Below are positions 26,846 through 35,775 of a stretch of DNA of 64,000 nucleotides, one piece after another (the stretch's first letter is position 1; every line of letters begins with the position of its first letter). Below the pieces are notes generated by a model. It saw nothing but the letters and a program-made list of their open reading frames with translations, searched no databases and was not told the origin of the DNA. The stretch is from Neisseriaceae bacterium (GTDB lineage Bacteria > Pseudomonadota > Gammaproteobacteria > Burkholderiales > UBA11063): NCBI GenBank assembly GCA_003963245.1, contig RXJX01000035.1, positions 22,638 through 86,637 of the forward strand, written 5' to 3'. Both the position numbers and the translations under genes were made by a program.

Positions 26846-28600
26846 TTAGAGCCAATTCTGCAATAAATTAGCATCAGAAAGAAGCAAATTTAAAATAGTT
26901 GCAACTGAAGGCGCTGGTTTTAGCTTAATACTTCGCAACTGTTCTTGCCTAAATAACGTAAGTGTAATTTCTTCATTAGGCTGAACAAATGCTAATTGCT
27001 TGTCGAGATTAGTTAATTTGACGTTATTTAACGCAATGATTAAATCCCCTGCGGCTAAACCAGCCTTTTGTGCCGGAGTATCCGCATAAACATTTTTGAC
27101 CAAATAACCTAAAGCTTGCTTATCTAATTTAGCGCCTAGGTCTAAGGTAGCTGACGTTATTGCAGTTGTCAAATCAGGCTGTGTCGTATATTTACCGCTA
27201 TCCTGATGATTCTTGGCAATATGCTCAGTCAAATTTAGCCCAAATTTAGCCAATAAATCTTTAAATGGTAGCGGTTCGGTCGTTTCTGTTGCCAGATGAA
27301 TAAATTCTGTCAGATCAACTCCGGTTGCAGCTTTAATCAAAGCAGGAATTTCATCCTCACCCACCCCAACTGGGTTTTGTTGCCATTGCTGAAACAAATA
27401 ACGCATTACATCATCAAGGCTAAATTTAGATTGCTCACGAATTAATAAATCCAGACACAGCGCAACTAAAGAACCTTTAACATAGTAACTCACAATACTA
27501 TTTGGACTATTTTCATCCTGACGATAATATTTAATCCAACTAGTCAGGCTGCTATTAGCTAAGCTTTGCTCGGTTACGCCGGCAAATTTATAAACATTAT
27601 TGAGATTATCAACCACAAAACTCAGATATTTTTCCTGATTAATCACACCACTACGGTAGAGCACCAAATCATCATAATACGAAGTCACACCCTCAAACCA
27701 CCAGAGGAGTTTGGTATAGTTTTCTTGCTCAAGATTGTAAGGTGTAAAGACCTGTGGTTTAATCCGTTTAACATTCCAAGTATGAAAAAATTCGTGACTA
27801 ATTAAGCCAAGCAATTTGATGTAGTCTTCGTCATTTGAACGGTTAAGATTGGGCATTGCATAATAAGGTGCCATTAGCAAAGTTGAATTACGATGTTCCA
27901 AACCTGTATAAATTTCACCAGAGAGATTTAAGATAAAGCCATAGCCTGAATAAGGAGCTACCCCACCAAAAAGTTTAATCTGATAATCGCAGATTTTTTG
28001 CATATCACTGATCATTCGCTCACGATCAAAAGGAGGAATCGTTCCAGATAAAATCAGATAATGACTAACTCCGGCAACAGTAAATTCCAGCCGTTCAAAA
28101 GCACCTAGTTCAAATGGGGAATCAATTAGCTCATCATAATTCTGCGCAGTAAATATCTCATTTTCATCGACAGTCAAACCACAGGCAACTTGCCAATCTA
28201 TCAGCAAGTCAGCAAACTGCACATGATGAGCTTCATTTTCATATCCTGCAACACTCAGACATAAACTGGTTGGATTAAAGTAGCCACGCTCGGCATCTAA
28301 AAAAGCTGTGCGGATACCATATTCATAAGCATAGACACTATAGCTAACCTCAACATCTTTTCCAGTAGTAAGTCCTTCCAATAACCAGTTATTTTTATCA
28401 ATCTGACGACTGGTAATGGTTTGGCTAGTTTGGCTTGCACCGAGCGTAATAATATTTTTACTAAACTCGCGCACCATATAACTTCCCGGAATCCATACTG
28501 GTAAAGTTAACTTATGCGAGCTTGCCTCAGCAGTAAAAACTAATTTCACCAAATAGTGATGTGCTGCTGTTTGTGGAGTAATGATGTATTTGATTGCCAT
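26846..28600 (-). CDS. M61 family metallopeptidase with PDZ domain
   Basis: A 584-residue peptidase of the glycyl-aminopeptidase-like M61 family. An N-terminal beta domain (1-165) precedes the catalytic domain with HEFFH (269-273) and the third zinc ligand in WWFEGVTSYYDD (Glu303). A PDZ domain lies near residues 495-560 (YADTPAQKAGLAAGDLIIALNN). There is no signal peptide, so it is probably cytosolic. Family members cleave N-terminal Gly or Ala. The start MAIKYIITPQ matches the usual M61 N-terminus. Confidence 0.92.
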   Translation of the reverse strand: MAIKYIITPQTAAHHYLVKLVFTAEASSHKLTLPVWIPGSYMVREFSKNIITLGASQTSQTITSRQIDKNNWLLEGLTTGKDVEVSYSVYAYEYGIRTAFLDAERGYFNPTSLCLSVAGYENEAHHVQFADLLIDWQVACGLTVDENEIFTAQNYDELIDSPFELGAFERLEFTVAGVSHYLILSGTIPPFDRERMISDMQKICDYQIKLFGGVAPYSGYGFILNLSGEIYTGLEHRNSTLLMAPYYAMPNLNRSNDEDYIKLLGLISHEFFHTWNVKRIKPQVFTPYNLEQENYTKLLWWFEGVTSYYDDLVLYRSGVINQEKYLSFVVDNLNNVYKFAGVTEQSLANSSLTSWIKYYRQDENSPNSIVSYYVKGSLVALCLDLLIREQSKFSLDDVMRYLFQQWQQNPVGVGEDEIPALIKAATGVDLTEFIHLATETTEPLPFKDLLAKFGLNLTEHIAKNHQDSGKYTTQPDLTTAITSATLDLGAKLDKQALGYLVKNVYADTPAQKAGLAAGDLIIALNNVKLTNLDKQLAFVQPNEEITLTLFRQEQLRSIKLKPAPSVATILNLLLSDANLLQNWL

Positions 28601-28935
28601 GAAGTAATCCTTTAAACATAACTGCTCGGACTATCCATATTCCGGCAGTTGCAGATTTTAGAGTATGAGTACTTACTTTTAAACTTAATTTTCACTGCCA
28701 TAGCTACCTCACTTTCATTTGGGCTTTTTTGATATCACTCCTTACCTATATTTTATAGGCGGCGTCGCTCATCAATGCAGCTCAATTGATTTGAGGTTAG
28801 CTATAAACTTTCAAAAAGCAATTATTTTGGTTTTAGGCTAGGAGTAGATACTTCGAGGAGCGCAATGTACACGAAAGTACATGAGCACCGCACCAAGGAT
28901 TTACGACAACGCGTAAGAACAAAAGAAGCCGCTTT
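28601..28935 (-). other. 335-bp gene-free spacer between queE and the M61 gene
   Basis: No supported ORF or RNA gene was seen. It holds copy B of the diverged intergenic repeat and an 11-bp match (28666-28676) to the last codons of queE at 28964-28974. Confidence 0.5.
28845..28915 (+). repeat. Diverged intergenic repeat, copy B
   Basis: On the plus strand this contains GAGGAGCGCAATGTACACGA, then AGTACATGAGCACC and ACGACAACGC, matching in order the blocks of copy A at 22571-22640 in the opposite orientation. GTACA/TGTAC pairs inside it allow a short hairpin. Confidence 0.45.
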
Positions 28936-29604
28936 TTAGTGGATGTTTATAAATTTATGTATCTGAGTACTTACCCGCCAATTATTCGCCAATGCTTGCT
29001 CAATACACAATTTGGTCGGTGTTTCTTTACAAGATAATGGCTGCAACCAAATCAGTTGCGTATTAATCGTATATTGAACAAGCAATTGTTTAAGCTTAAT
29101 TATATCAGCCATTTTACCGATTGGCATTTTAATTTCATTTGCACGGGCAACATTTTCTGCTAAAATCTGTTTGTGCCCAGGCATATCAATCTTGGGAGAT
29201 AACGTTACCCAAGTTTTGTCGCTCAGACGTAAGGGTTCAGTGCCACTGGTTTCAATCTGAGTGGTATAACCCTGAGCATGTAAGTCCTCAGTTATAGAGC
29301 GTAAATCGTACATCGCTGGCTCGCCGCCTGTAAACACGATATGTCGGCAAGCAGGATATTTTTTGATTTCACGCCAAATATCTTCTGCAGTAAAATAAGC
29401 CCACTTAGCCGAATGCTCAAAAATTTTGCCAACCACCGCTTGTGGTGTTTGTTGTGTAGTGGGATCTAATTCCCAAGTGTGTTTAGTGTCACAAAACGCA
29501 CAACCTACTGCACAGCCTTGCATCCGAATAAATACCGATGGTAATCCCGCAAAATTAGCTTCGCCCTGCAGACTATAAAAAATTTCATTAATTGGATATT
29601 GCAT
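28936..29604 (-). CDS. queE: 7-carboxy-7-deazaguanine synthase
   Basis: QueE is a radical-SAM enzyme that turns 6-carboxytetrahydropterin into 7-carboxy-7-deazaguanine in the preQ0 pathway. The start MQYPINEIFYSLQGE is family-typical. The iron-sulfur cysteines are Cys31, Cys35 and Cys38 (CAVGCAFC), followed by FTGGEPAMY. I chose the ATG at 29604, which overlaps the end of queD by 17 bp; the GTG nine bases upstream would add three residues. It is the last gene of the deazaguanine operon. Confidence 0.95.
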   Translation of the reverse strand: MQYPINEIFYSLQGEANFAGLPSVFIRMQGCAVGCAFCDTKHTWELDPTTQQTPQAVVGKIFEHSAKWAYFTAEDIWREIKKYPACRHIVFTGGEPAMYDLRSITEDLHAQGYTTQIETSGTEPLRLSDKTWVTLSPKIDMPGHKQILAENVARANEIKMPIGKMADIIKLKQLLVQYTINTQLIWLQPLSCKETPTKLCIEQALANNWRVSTQIHKFINIH

Positions 29605-30016
29605 AGCTAGCACTGCATTTAGAGGTTTCTTCCAACGTTACTTCGCTGAGAGTTATAGGTAGATGTGCAAATAATTGTGGACCAATTGTTTCCACTAAAT
29701 AACGCGCCAAATTTTCCGCGGTTGGGTTATAAGGAATACTCACCACTGACGAGTCTAACTTAAGCAACTCAGTAAACAATGGATCTTGATCCCATAAGAT
29801 CATCTTATGATCCCAATTATCATCCAGCCACTTGCAAAGCAGTTCTTTAATTACTGAGAAATCAATCACTCTTCCAAGATTATCCAGATTGTCACTACTA
29901 CATTTGAGATGAAAAACATAAGAATGTCCATGCAGATTGCGACATTTACTTTCGTGCTGATAAACGCGGTGTCCACAGTGAATTTCATGCTTACGTACGA
30001 CTTGATATTTACCCAT
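29588..30016 (-). CDS. queD: 6-carboxy-5,6,7,8-tetrahydropterin synthase
   Basis: QueD converts dihydroneopterin triphosphate, the FolE product, to 6-carboxytetrahydropterin. The 142-residue protein has the zinc-binding His16 (CGHRV), His29 and His31 (LHGHSY), and the catalytic Cys25 (ESKCRNLHGH). C-terminal residues PTAENLARYL and EVTLEETSKCSASY fit the family. It starts 5 bp after queC and overlaps queE. Confidence 0.95.
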   Translation of the reverse strand: MGKYQVVRKHEIHCGHRVYQHESKCRNLHGHSYVFHLKCSSDNLDNLGRVIDFSVIKELLCKWLDDNWDHKMILWDQDPLFTELLKLDSSVVSIPYNPTAENLARYLVETIGPQLFAHLPITLSEVTLEETSKCSASYAISN

Positions 30017-30021
30017 TAACT

Positions 30022-30696
30022 TTACTCGCGATACTTAGTTGGATCAGTGATATTGGCGGCAATAAAAGCTTCTTTGCGCTGACGGCAAGTACCGCATACC
30101 CCGCAATGTTCTTCAAGTCCATCATAACAGCTCCATGTTTTGGCAAAAGGAACATTAAGCTCCGCACCACGGCGAATGATATCAGTCTTACTCCAGTTTA
30201 AAAACGGAGCAGATAAATTCAAATCTTCATGGCGACTATCAATCGTGCCTAAACGCAAAGATAGATTCATTGCCAAGAAATAATCTGGACGACAATCAGC
30301 ATAAACGTAATTATCGCCCTTGTGCGGACCGAAAGCCAAGACTTCGGCATTTTGAGCGCAGGCAATCGTCCATGCTAAAGATAACATCATAGTGTTGCGA
30401 TTCGGTACTACAGTCACTAGCATATTTTCACGTGCGTAGTCCTGCTTGGGATTAGCCAAATCTGGATTAACCAGACTTGATTGCTGTAAAAATTGGTGCA
30501 TAAATGAGAGATTAATAATATGATGTGGTGCATTTAATTCTTTGGCAATAAATGCCGCACTTTGTAATTCTTTGATGTGTTTTTGACCATAGTCAAAAGA
30601 AACACAAATTAAATCATAACCCTCACTTGCCAGATGATAGGATAGTGTTGAGCTATCTAAACCACCGGAGAGAATTACTACTGCTTTTTTCTTCAT
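30022..30696 (-). CDS. queC: 7-cyano-7-deazaguanine synthase
   Basis: QueC makes preQ0 from 7-carboxy-7-deazaguanine with ammonia and ATP. It has the PP-loop motif ILSGGLDSST near residues 8-17 and a four-Cys zinc site in its C-terminus (CYDG, then CGVCGTC). The 224-residue length is standard. It starts 1 bp after queF stops, in the middle of the operon. Confidence 0.96.
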   Translation of the reverse strand: MKKKAVVILSGGLDSSTLSYHLASEGYDLICVSFDYGQKHIKELQSAAFIAKELNAPHHIINLSFMHQFLQQSSLVNPDLANPKQDYARENMLVTVVPNRNTMMLSLAWTIACAQNAEVLAFGPHKGDNYVYADCRPDYFLAMNLSLRLGTIDSRHEDLNLSAPFLNWSKTDIIRRGAELNVPFAKTWSCYDGLEEHCGVCGTCRQRKEAFIAANITDPTKYRE

Positions 30697-30697
30697 A

Positions 30698-31519
30698 TTA
30701 CTGCCTTATCAAGCGTAAATTAGGATAATTACTTAGTGGCTGACTCGCACGAATTGGGTTAATATCCAAGCCACCACGGCGGGTAAAGCGCGCCATCACA
30801 ATTAATTCATCTGGTGCACAAAATTTACTAATATCATTAAAAATACGCTCGACACATTGCTCATGAAACTCATTGTGATTGCGAAAAGAAATAATGTATC
30901 TAAGCAGCGCTTCACGATCAATTTGCGCACCCCGATACTCAATTAGCAAAGTTGCCCAATCTGGTTGATATGTCACTAAACAGTTTGATTTTAGCAAATT
31001 AGAATAAAGCTTTTCTTTTACCTGTTTATTTGGGTTAGCACCAAGTAATTGCGGATTAACTGTATAATCTGTAATGGTAATATCCAAATCATCCAGACAT
31101 TCTCCAGCTGGCTCGCTAATCGCAAAACCTTTATGATTCAACTCATATAGCTCAACGCGCACAGCTACGTTAGCCGCTTGCGATAAATCTTTAGTTATAA
31201 TTTCAGCTAATTCTTGCTTGGTGGCAAATTTATGATTATTGAAACTATTAAAATAAAGCTTCATTGATTTGGATTCGATGATGTTAGAGCTGTTAGCTGG
31301 AATATACAGTACCGCGCAGGCAACCATAGGCTTACCTTTGAAATTAAGCCATGATACTTCGTAGTGATTCCAGATATCAACACCATAAAATGGTAAATTA
31401 TTCTCATCAATTCCAATTTCATCACGTTTGATTTTACGCGCGATTGGAAATAGTAACTCTGGTGCATACTCGCTAATGTATGCTGATTTTTTACCCAATG
31501 CAGAATTTTGAATATTCAT
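30698..31519 (-). CDS. queF: NADPH-dependent preQ0 reductase, long type
   Basis: QueF reduces the nitrile of preQ0 to the aminomethyl group of preQ1. At 273 residues this is the two-domain type found in E. coli rather than the short YkvM type. The signature ESKSMKLYFNSFN is at 82-94 and the catalytic Cys180 is in KSNCLVTYQPDW, with the Glu of NEFHEQCVE further on. It follows folE by 10 bp. Confidence 0.96.
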   Translation of the reverse strand: MNIQNSALGKKSAYISEYAPELLFPIARKIKRDEIGIDENNLPFYGVDIWNHYEVSWLNFKGKPMVACAVLYIPANSSNIIESKSMKLYFNSFNNHKFATKQELAEIITKDLSQAANVAVRVELYELNHKGFAISEPAGECLDDLDITITDYTVNPQLLGANPNKQVKEKLYSNLLKSNCLVTYQPDWATLLIEYRGAQIDREALLRYIISFRNHNEFHEQCVERIFNDISKFCAPDELIVMARFTRRGGLDINPIRASQPLSNYPNLRLIRQ

Positions 31520-31529
31520 ATTACCCTAA

Positions 31530-32177
31530 CTATATTCCTAATAAACTACGAAACTCTTGTTTCATACCTGTTTCGTTAAATTTACCACCAAATTTATAAG
31601 TGATATTCTCGACATTTTGATCATTCACCCCACGCATGGTTATACAGTGATGGCTGGCTTTAATCAACAGCGCGATATCTTCAGTCTGCAAGATATATGC
31701 TAAAGCATGGAAAATTTGCAAGGTTGCGCGCTCTTGTACCTGTGGTCGTCTGGCAAAAAAATTCACAATACGATTAATTTTACTTAGTCCAATTACATTA
31801 TCTTTGGGGATGTAAGCTATAAATGCTTCACCACTAATAGTTACTAAGTGGTGTTCACAAGTTGATTTGAAGGAAATATTTTTCGAGATTACTGGCTCTT
31901 GGTAGCCGTATTGATTGTGATTAAAGGTAATTTTGGGAAAACTATTATAATCTAAACCATAAAATAATTCATTGACAAAAAATCTGGCTACCCGCTCAGG
32001 GGTTTTTTGGATTGAGTCATCATCCGGCACAATTCCCAAACCTTTAATCAAGTCGCTAATACTTTGGGTTACTAACCCAAAATCCATCGGTGCTTTAATT
32101 GGATTATCAATCCCAAGTTTTTGAAGATGCTCTGCTACTTTGTGTCCTAAAATCGGATCTTTATCATAGTTATTCAT
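31530..32177 (-). CDS. folE: GTP cyclohydrolase I
   Basis: FolE converts GTP to 7,8-dihydroneopterin triphosphate, the entry step for both folate and deazaguanine synthesis. The zinc site is visible as CEHHLVTISG and SHHCITMRG; GLSKINRIVNFFARRPQVQERATLQI is the conserved core. The 215-residue length is normal. Placement as the second gene of the queuosine operon suggests this copy mainly feeds preQ1 synthesis; it could also serve folate. Confidence 0.95.
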   Translation of the reverse strand: MNNYDKDPILGHKVAEHLQKLGIDNPIKAPMDFGLVTQSISDLIKGLGIVPDDDSIQKTPERVARFFVNELFYGLDYNSFPKITFNHNQYGYQEPVISKNISFKSTCEHHLVTISGEAFIAYIPKDNVIGLSKINRIVNFFARRPQVQERATLQIFHALAYILQTEDIALLIKASHHCITMRGVNDQNVENITYKFGGKFNETGMKQEFRSLLGI

Positions 32178-32192
32178 TACTGCCCTTTGCTT

Positions 32193-32750
32193 TTATACAG
32201 GGGCTATTTTAACAAATAACTTACGCCGTAATAAATGAATTAGTGGCAGGCTCAATACCACCATCCACATTTTACCAATAATCTGCCCCTCTAGAAACAT
32301 CAGGCTATGAAATGCTAGCTGCAAAAATACCAGCGAGTCAATCAGTAATCCAATACTGGCTGAAATAAATATCGCCAAAATCCAATTATAGCGCTGGAGA
32401 ATACTATAGACTACAGTATCACTTAATTCAGACAATAAATAGGCTGAACACGCTGCAATCGCTAACTCCGGTGCTACGTAAAAATAGCTAAGGAATGTAC
32501 CCAAAATAACCGCAATCAATGACAAGTATAAACCAGCCAGACGCTGCAAAACATCACGCAAAACAAATGCTAATCCGGCAAATAGCACTCCAGATGGCGC
32601 GTAGATAACTGGTGCAAACCACACCGGAATCACACAGGGTTCATTTGGTGGACACTGTGTCCCAAAGTGTAGCAATGTATAGGCTGCCAGTGGCATCATT
32701 GCCAGAAATAAAATAAAGAAAATAAAGGTAAGGATCGTTCTTTTTGACAT
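32193..32750 (-). CDS. VUT/YhhQ-family queuosine precursor transporter
   Basis: A 185-residue inner-membrane protein with about six hydrophobic segments, of the VUT (YhhQ) family that imports queuosine precursors such as preQ0, preQ1 or queuine. Motifs: APSGVLFAGLAFVLRDVLQR and SAYLLSELSDTVVYSILQR, the latter with the acidic pair typical of the family. It is the first gene of the folE-queFCDE operon, giving this cell both synthesis and salvage of the same intermediates. An odd feature is the Cys-containing loop (QCPPNEPC) after TM1. Confidence 0.85.
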   Translation of the reverse strand: MSKRTILTFIFFILFLAMMPLAAYTLLHFGTQCPPNEPCVIPVWFAPVIYAPSGVLFAGLAFVLRDVLQRLAGLYLSLIAVILGTFLSYFYVAPELAIAACSAYLLSELSDTVVYSILQRYNWILAIFISASIGLLIDSLVFLQLAFHSLMFLEGQIIGKMWMVVLSLPLIHLLRRKLFVKIAPV

Positions 32751-32796
32751 AGTTATCTTATAGTTGATTTTAATTTAGAAAGTTATTGGAGGCGCT

Positions 32797-32805
32797 ATTA
32801 TAACA
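32797..32805 (-). promoter_or_regulatory. Extended -10 promoter of the queuosine operon
   Basis: On the minus strand TGTTATAAT, a perfect TGnTATAAT, lies about 47 bp before the VUT start. There is no clear -35. I looked for a preQ1 riboswitch in the short leader and did not see one. Confidence 0.55.
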
Positions 32806-32894
32806 AACCTCATTATTTCATTTTTGCAATTTCAAACATAAAGCACCCTAGCGACTCTAAGCCATAATTTATACATTTGTTAGAAGGATTGAAT

Positions 32895-32953
32895 ATTATT
32901 TTAGATTTCTCTAAAATAATGCTTGACGAACTATATTAGAATAATCTAAAATA
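32895..32953 (+). promoter_or_regulatory. Promoter with palindromic operators of the persulfide operon
   Basis: A perfect inverted repeat, ATTATTTTAGA - TTTC - TCTAAAATAAT (32895-32920), abuts the -35 TTGACG (32923-32928). A -10 TAAAAT follows at 18 bp. A second, shorter copy of the core TTAGA-N4-TCTAA (32936-32949) overlaps the -10. Two operators flanking and covering the promoter fit repression. AT-rich palindromes control the related BigR-regulated persulfide operons, but no ArsR/BigR gene is present here. Confidence 0.75.
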
Positions 32954-32995
32954 ACTACATCAGACTCAACTCGTAATCTTAGTAAGGAACAAATC

Positions 32996-33679
32996 ATGTT
33001 AATCCGCCAATTATTTGATACACAAACTTTTACTTTCACATATCTTGTTGCCGATGGGATTAATAGTGAAGCGATTATTATTGACCCAGTCAATACCAAA
33101 ATTGAACAGTATATGAAATTGCTAAAAGAGTTTAATCTAAAATTAAAATTCGTCTTTGACACACATGTTCATGCAGACCATATTACAGCAGCTGGTAAAC
33201 TCCGCGAACTAACTAATTGTATAACATTATTGGGAGAGTCTACAGGTGCTAATTGTGTCAGCAAAACCGTTTGCGATGGTGAAAAAATTCAAGTCGGAAA
33301 TATAGAGTTTACTGTATTAGAAACTCCTGGGCATACGCAAGACTCGTTCTGTCTATATACACCCGGTATGGTATTTACAGGCGACACTTTATTTGTCAGA
33401 GGAACAGGAAGAACAGATTTTCAAGCTGGTAATCCAGTCGATCAATACAATAGTATCATCCACAAGCTATTTACATTGCCAGAAGAAACTATTGTCTATC
33501 CCGGACATGATTACAATGGCAACACCTGTACAACGATCTGGGAAGAAAAAAATTTTAATCCACGTTTGGCAGGTAAAACAGTAGAAGAGTTTAAATATAT
33601 CATGGATAACCTAAATCTACCGAATCCTAAATTAATGGATGTTGCGGTTCCCGCAAATCTTGCTTGCGGATTAGTATAG
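32996..33679 (+). CDS. Persulfide dioxygenase, ETHE1/Blh-like
   Basis: A metallo-beta-lactamase-fold dioxygenase that oxidises glutathione persulfide to sulfite, detoxifying sulfide. The 227-residue protein shows HVHADH (His57, His59, Asp61, His62), His113 in ETPGHT, Asp130 in FTGDTLFVRGTGRTDFQ and His171 in VYPGHDYNG. The GRTDFQ-G motif is typical of the ETHE1/Blh group rather than glyoxalase II. AAGGA lies 7-8 nt before the ATG. The exporter downstream would remove the sulfite it forms, the same pairing seen in bigR-blh operons. Confidence 0.92.
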   Translation: MLIRQLFDTQTFTFTYLVADGINSEAIIIDPVNTKIEQYMKLLKEFNLKLKFVFDTHVHADHITAAGKLRELTNCITLLGESTGANCVSKTVCDGEKIQVGNIEFTVLETPGHTQDSFCLYTPGMVFTGDTLFVRGTGRTDFQAGNPVDQYNSIIHKLFTLPEETIVYPGHDYNGNTCTTIWEEKNFNPRLAGKTVEEFKYIMDNLNLPNPKLMDVAVPANLACGLV

Positions 33680-33716
33680 CTACTCCATTGATAGCTCGAT
33701 TAAATTAGGACAAACT

Positions 33717-34472
33717 ATGCTGATCACTCTACTAGGAATCTTTTCTGGATTATTACTAGGTCTAACTGGTGGTGGCGGAGCCATTGTTTCAGTACCTGCA
33801 TTGGTGTATGGCTTACATATACCAATGCAGGTAGCAACCACGCTATCATTATTTGTCGTTGGTGGTAGCGCAATGCTCGGTGCATATTTAAAACGCAAGG
33901 AGGTTGATTGGAAAAAAGGAATCATATTTGCCATATTTGGTGGATTAGCATCACCAATAGGTTCATACCTAGCAAAGCATGTTAATGAAGACGTATTAAT
34001 TGGTAGCTTTGCTATATTAATGCTCCTAGTATCCTTTCTCATGATCCGTAAAAGTATGAGTAAGAATAATTTATCAAGTAAAAACAATCGAATTAATTAT
34101 AAAGCCTATAGTATTTGGCAAACATTGCCAGTCGCATTAATTACAGGTCTCTTAACTGGATTTTTCGGAGTCGGTGGTGGGTTCATGATAGTTCCAGCCT
34201 TGGTTCTACTTAACCGCATGGAGAATAAATCAGCAACCGCTACATCACTATTCATAATCACCTTAATCTCACTAATTTCTATTATGGGTAAAGCACAGGA
34301 AATAGAGTTAGATTTTAACTTAATTATAATTTTTATGACAGGAAGTATTGTGGGGATGATAATAGGAAACATCATTTCACAAAAAATAAGCAGTCAACTA
34401 TCTCAAAGAATTTTTGCAATAGTTGCATTTATACTTGGCATATACATGTTATTAGATAGCTTGTTCCTTTAA
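33717..34472 (+). CDS. TauE/SafE family sulfite/sulfonate exporter
   Basis: A 251-residue membrane protein with eight or so hydrophobic segments and the family's two-fold repeat: GLLLGLTGGGGAIVSVPAL near the N-terminus and GLLTGFFGVGGGFMIVPAL in the second half. It follows the persulfide dioxygenase by 37 bp. Role by family and context: export of sulfite or related oxyanions made by its neighbour. It ends before a strong bidirectional terminator. Confidence 0.9.
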   Translation: MLITLLGIFSGLLLGLTGGGGAIVSVPALVYGLHIPMQVATTLSLFVVGGSAMLGAYLKRKEVDWKKGIIFAIFGGLASPIGSYLAKHVNEDVLIGSFAILMLLVSFLMIRKSMSKNNLSSKNNRINYKAYSIWQTLPVALITGLLTGFFGVGGGFMIVPALVLLNRMENKSATATSLFIITLISLISIMGKAQEIELDFNLIIIFMTGSIVGMIIGNIISQKISSQLSQRIFAIVAFILGIYMLLDSLFL

Positions 34473-34569
34473 ATATATAAGCATTTATTCACAACAGTAG
34501 CGGAATAAGCAAAAATAAGACTCTAAACCAAGCTGTTAAAACAAAATAAACTATTCTTTAATAAACGTA

Positions 34570-34603
34570 AAAAAGCTTCGTAAAATTCAAAACGAAGCTT
34601 TTT
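34570..34603. terminator. Bidirectional terminator
   Basis: AAAAAGCTTCGT and ACGAAGCTTTTT form a 12-bp stem with a 10-nt loop, giving U-tracts in both directions between the convergent TauE-like and TDT genes. Confidence 0.85.
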
Positions 34604-34625
34604 CTAGTATAAACCAACTAATAAA

Positions 34626-35573
34626 CTACCTAACCAAAATGACATTTTTCATAACATGACGTGTCATATTTACTAAAACCCAAGCAATTACTACAACAGC
34701 AAGAACCATTTCAGCCTGACCAAGCAAGTGCCAAAATTTAGCATTCTCAGTACTTGAACCAACAAAATGTGAATATTTAATTAATCCTGTCGAACCAATT
34801 GCCAAAGGAAATGTAAATGATGCATAAATTGGAATAAAGGCAATTCTAAAATGATTGATTCTAACCATCGACAAGATTACCAATGATGTCATCATTAATG
34901 CCAAAGCCAATAAGAAACCAACCAAAGTCGGATTCGGATTACTAAAAGCAGTTAAATATCCTGCTAAACACAAGCTTGCTGGAGCACCCATAATCGCAAA
35001 TGAAGGTAATTGCGCATCATTAACTCGATCACCAAAGATTAAGCGATACATCATAACTGGTAACATAATTATATAAGCAATAAAACCAACATAAAAAATC
35101 ACATGAGAAACAGTTCCCATCTCCATATGCGAACCAGTTACGCAGGCAACTACAATCCCAACTGGTGGGACATACCAACTAGGTAACATATGATTCAAAT
35201 CAAAATCACGAAAACGGTGAAAAAGAAAACTACTCGCAAATCCAATATGAAGGATGATCGCAAAACACCATAAAATTTGCCCCGCTAATAACGAAAAATT
35301 AGTTACTACATCCGCAATAACCATCAAACACATATCAAAAGCAGGAATAAAACTCCCCAGTACTGGATGTGCAATCTCATCCCAGAGTAATTTAGGGTGT
35401 GCTAATTTCTTGATCGCAACTAACAGCAATATAATTGTTGCTATTGCCGCACAAACATAACGTAAACTTGAATGCACTTCAAGAGCTAACACATTTCCTA
35501 TCCCCGCGGTACCCAGTGCTAATCCTGATACAGCCACTGGTAGTTTATTCAGATTATTAACTATTTTTTTCAT
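34626..35573 (-). CDS. TDT/TehA-family transporter
   Basis: A 315-residue membrane protein with ten hydrophobic segments, of the tellurite-resistance/dicarboxylate (TDT, SLAC1-like) family. Segments such as LPVAVSGLALGTAGIGNVL at the N-terminus and AFDMCLMVIADV fit the anion-channel fold. It probably passes small anions such as sulfite, nitrate or dicarboxylates. It is convergent with the sulfite exporter gene but has its own promoter region (35574-35775). Confidence 0.82.
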   Translation of the reverse strand: MKKIVNNLNKLPVAVSGLALGTAGIGNVLALEVHSSLRYVCAAIATIILLLVAIKKLAHPKLLWDEIAHPVLGSFIPAFDMCLMVIADVVTNFSLLAGQILWCFAIILHIGFASSFLFHRFRDFDLNHMLPSWYVPPVGIVVACVTGSHMEMGTVSHVIFYVGFIAYIIMLPVMMYRLIFGDRVNDAQLPSFAIMGAPASLCLAGYLTAFSNPNPTLVGFLLALALMMTSLVILSMVRINHFRIAFIPIYASFTFPLAIGSTGLIKYSHFVGSSTENAKFWHLLGQAEMVLAVVVIAWVLVNMTRHVMKNVILVR

Positions 35574-35775
35574 TATTTTATTCCTAGATTATCCTAATAG
35601 CGTTATTTTAAGACGTATTTACTATTCATCACAATAGATAAAATGTCTACTCACAATTTGTTTAACAAGAAATCAGTTACAGACAAGAGATAAGTCAAAG
35701 CTATGAGTCTGAATATACTAAGCAAAATAGTCTATAATAACGCCTTAATAATCTAACTTATATAGAAATAGCAAC

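Noticed and set aside
28664..28974. An 11-bp TGAGTACTTAC repeat in the queE end and in the downstream spacer, as a duplicated queE tail or attachment site
   Set aside because: Similarity falls off quickly outside the 11 bp, there is no mobile gene between the copies, and a match of this length can arise by chance in AT-rich DNA.
32751..32850. Possible preQ1 riboswitch before the queuosine operon
   Set aside because: The leader is only about 40 nt and does not show the short stem plus A-rich tail pairing of preQ1-I, nor the larger folds of the other classes.
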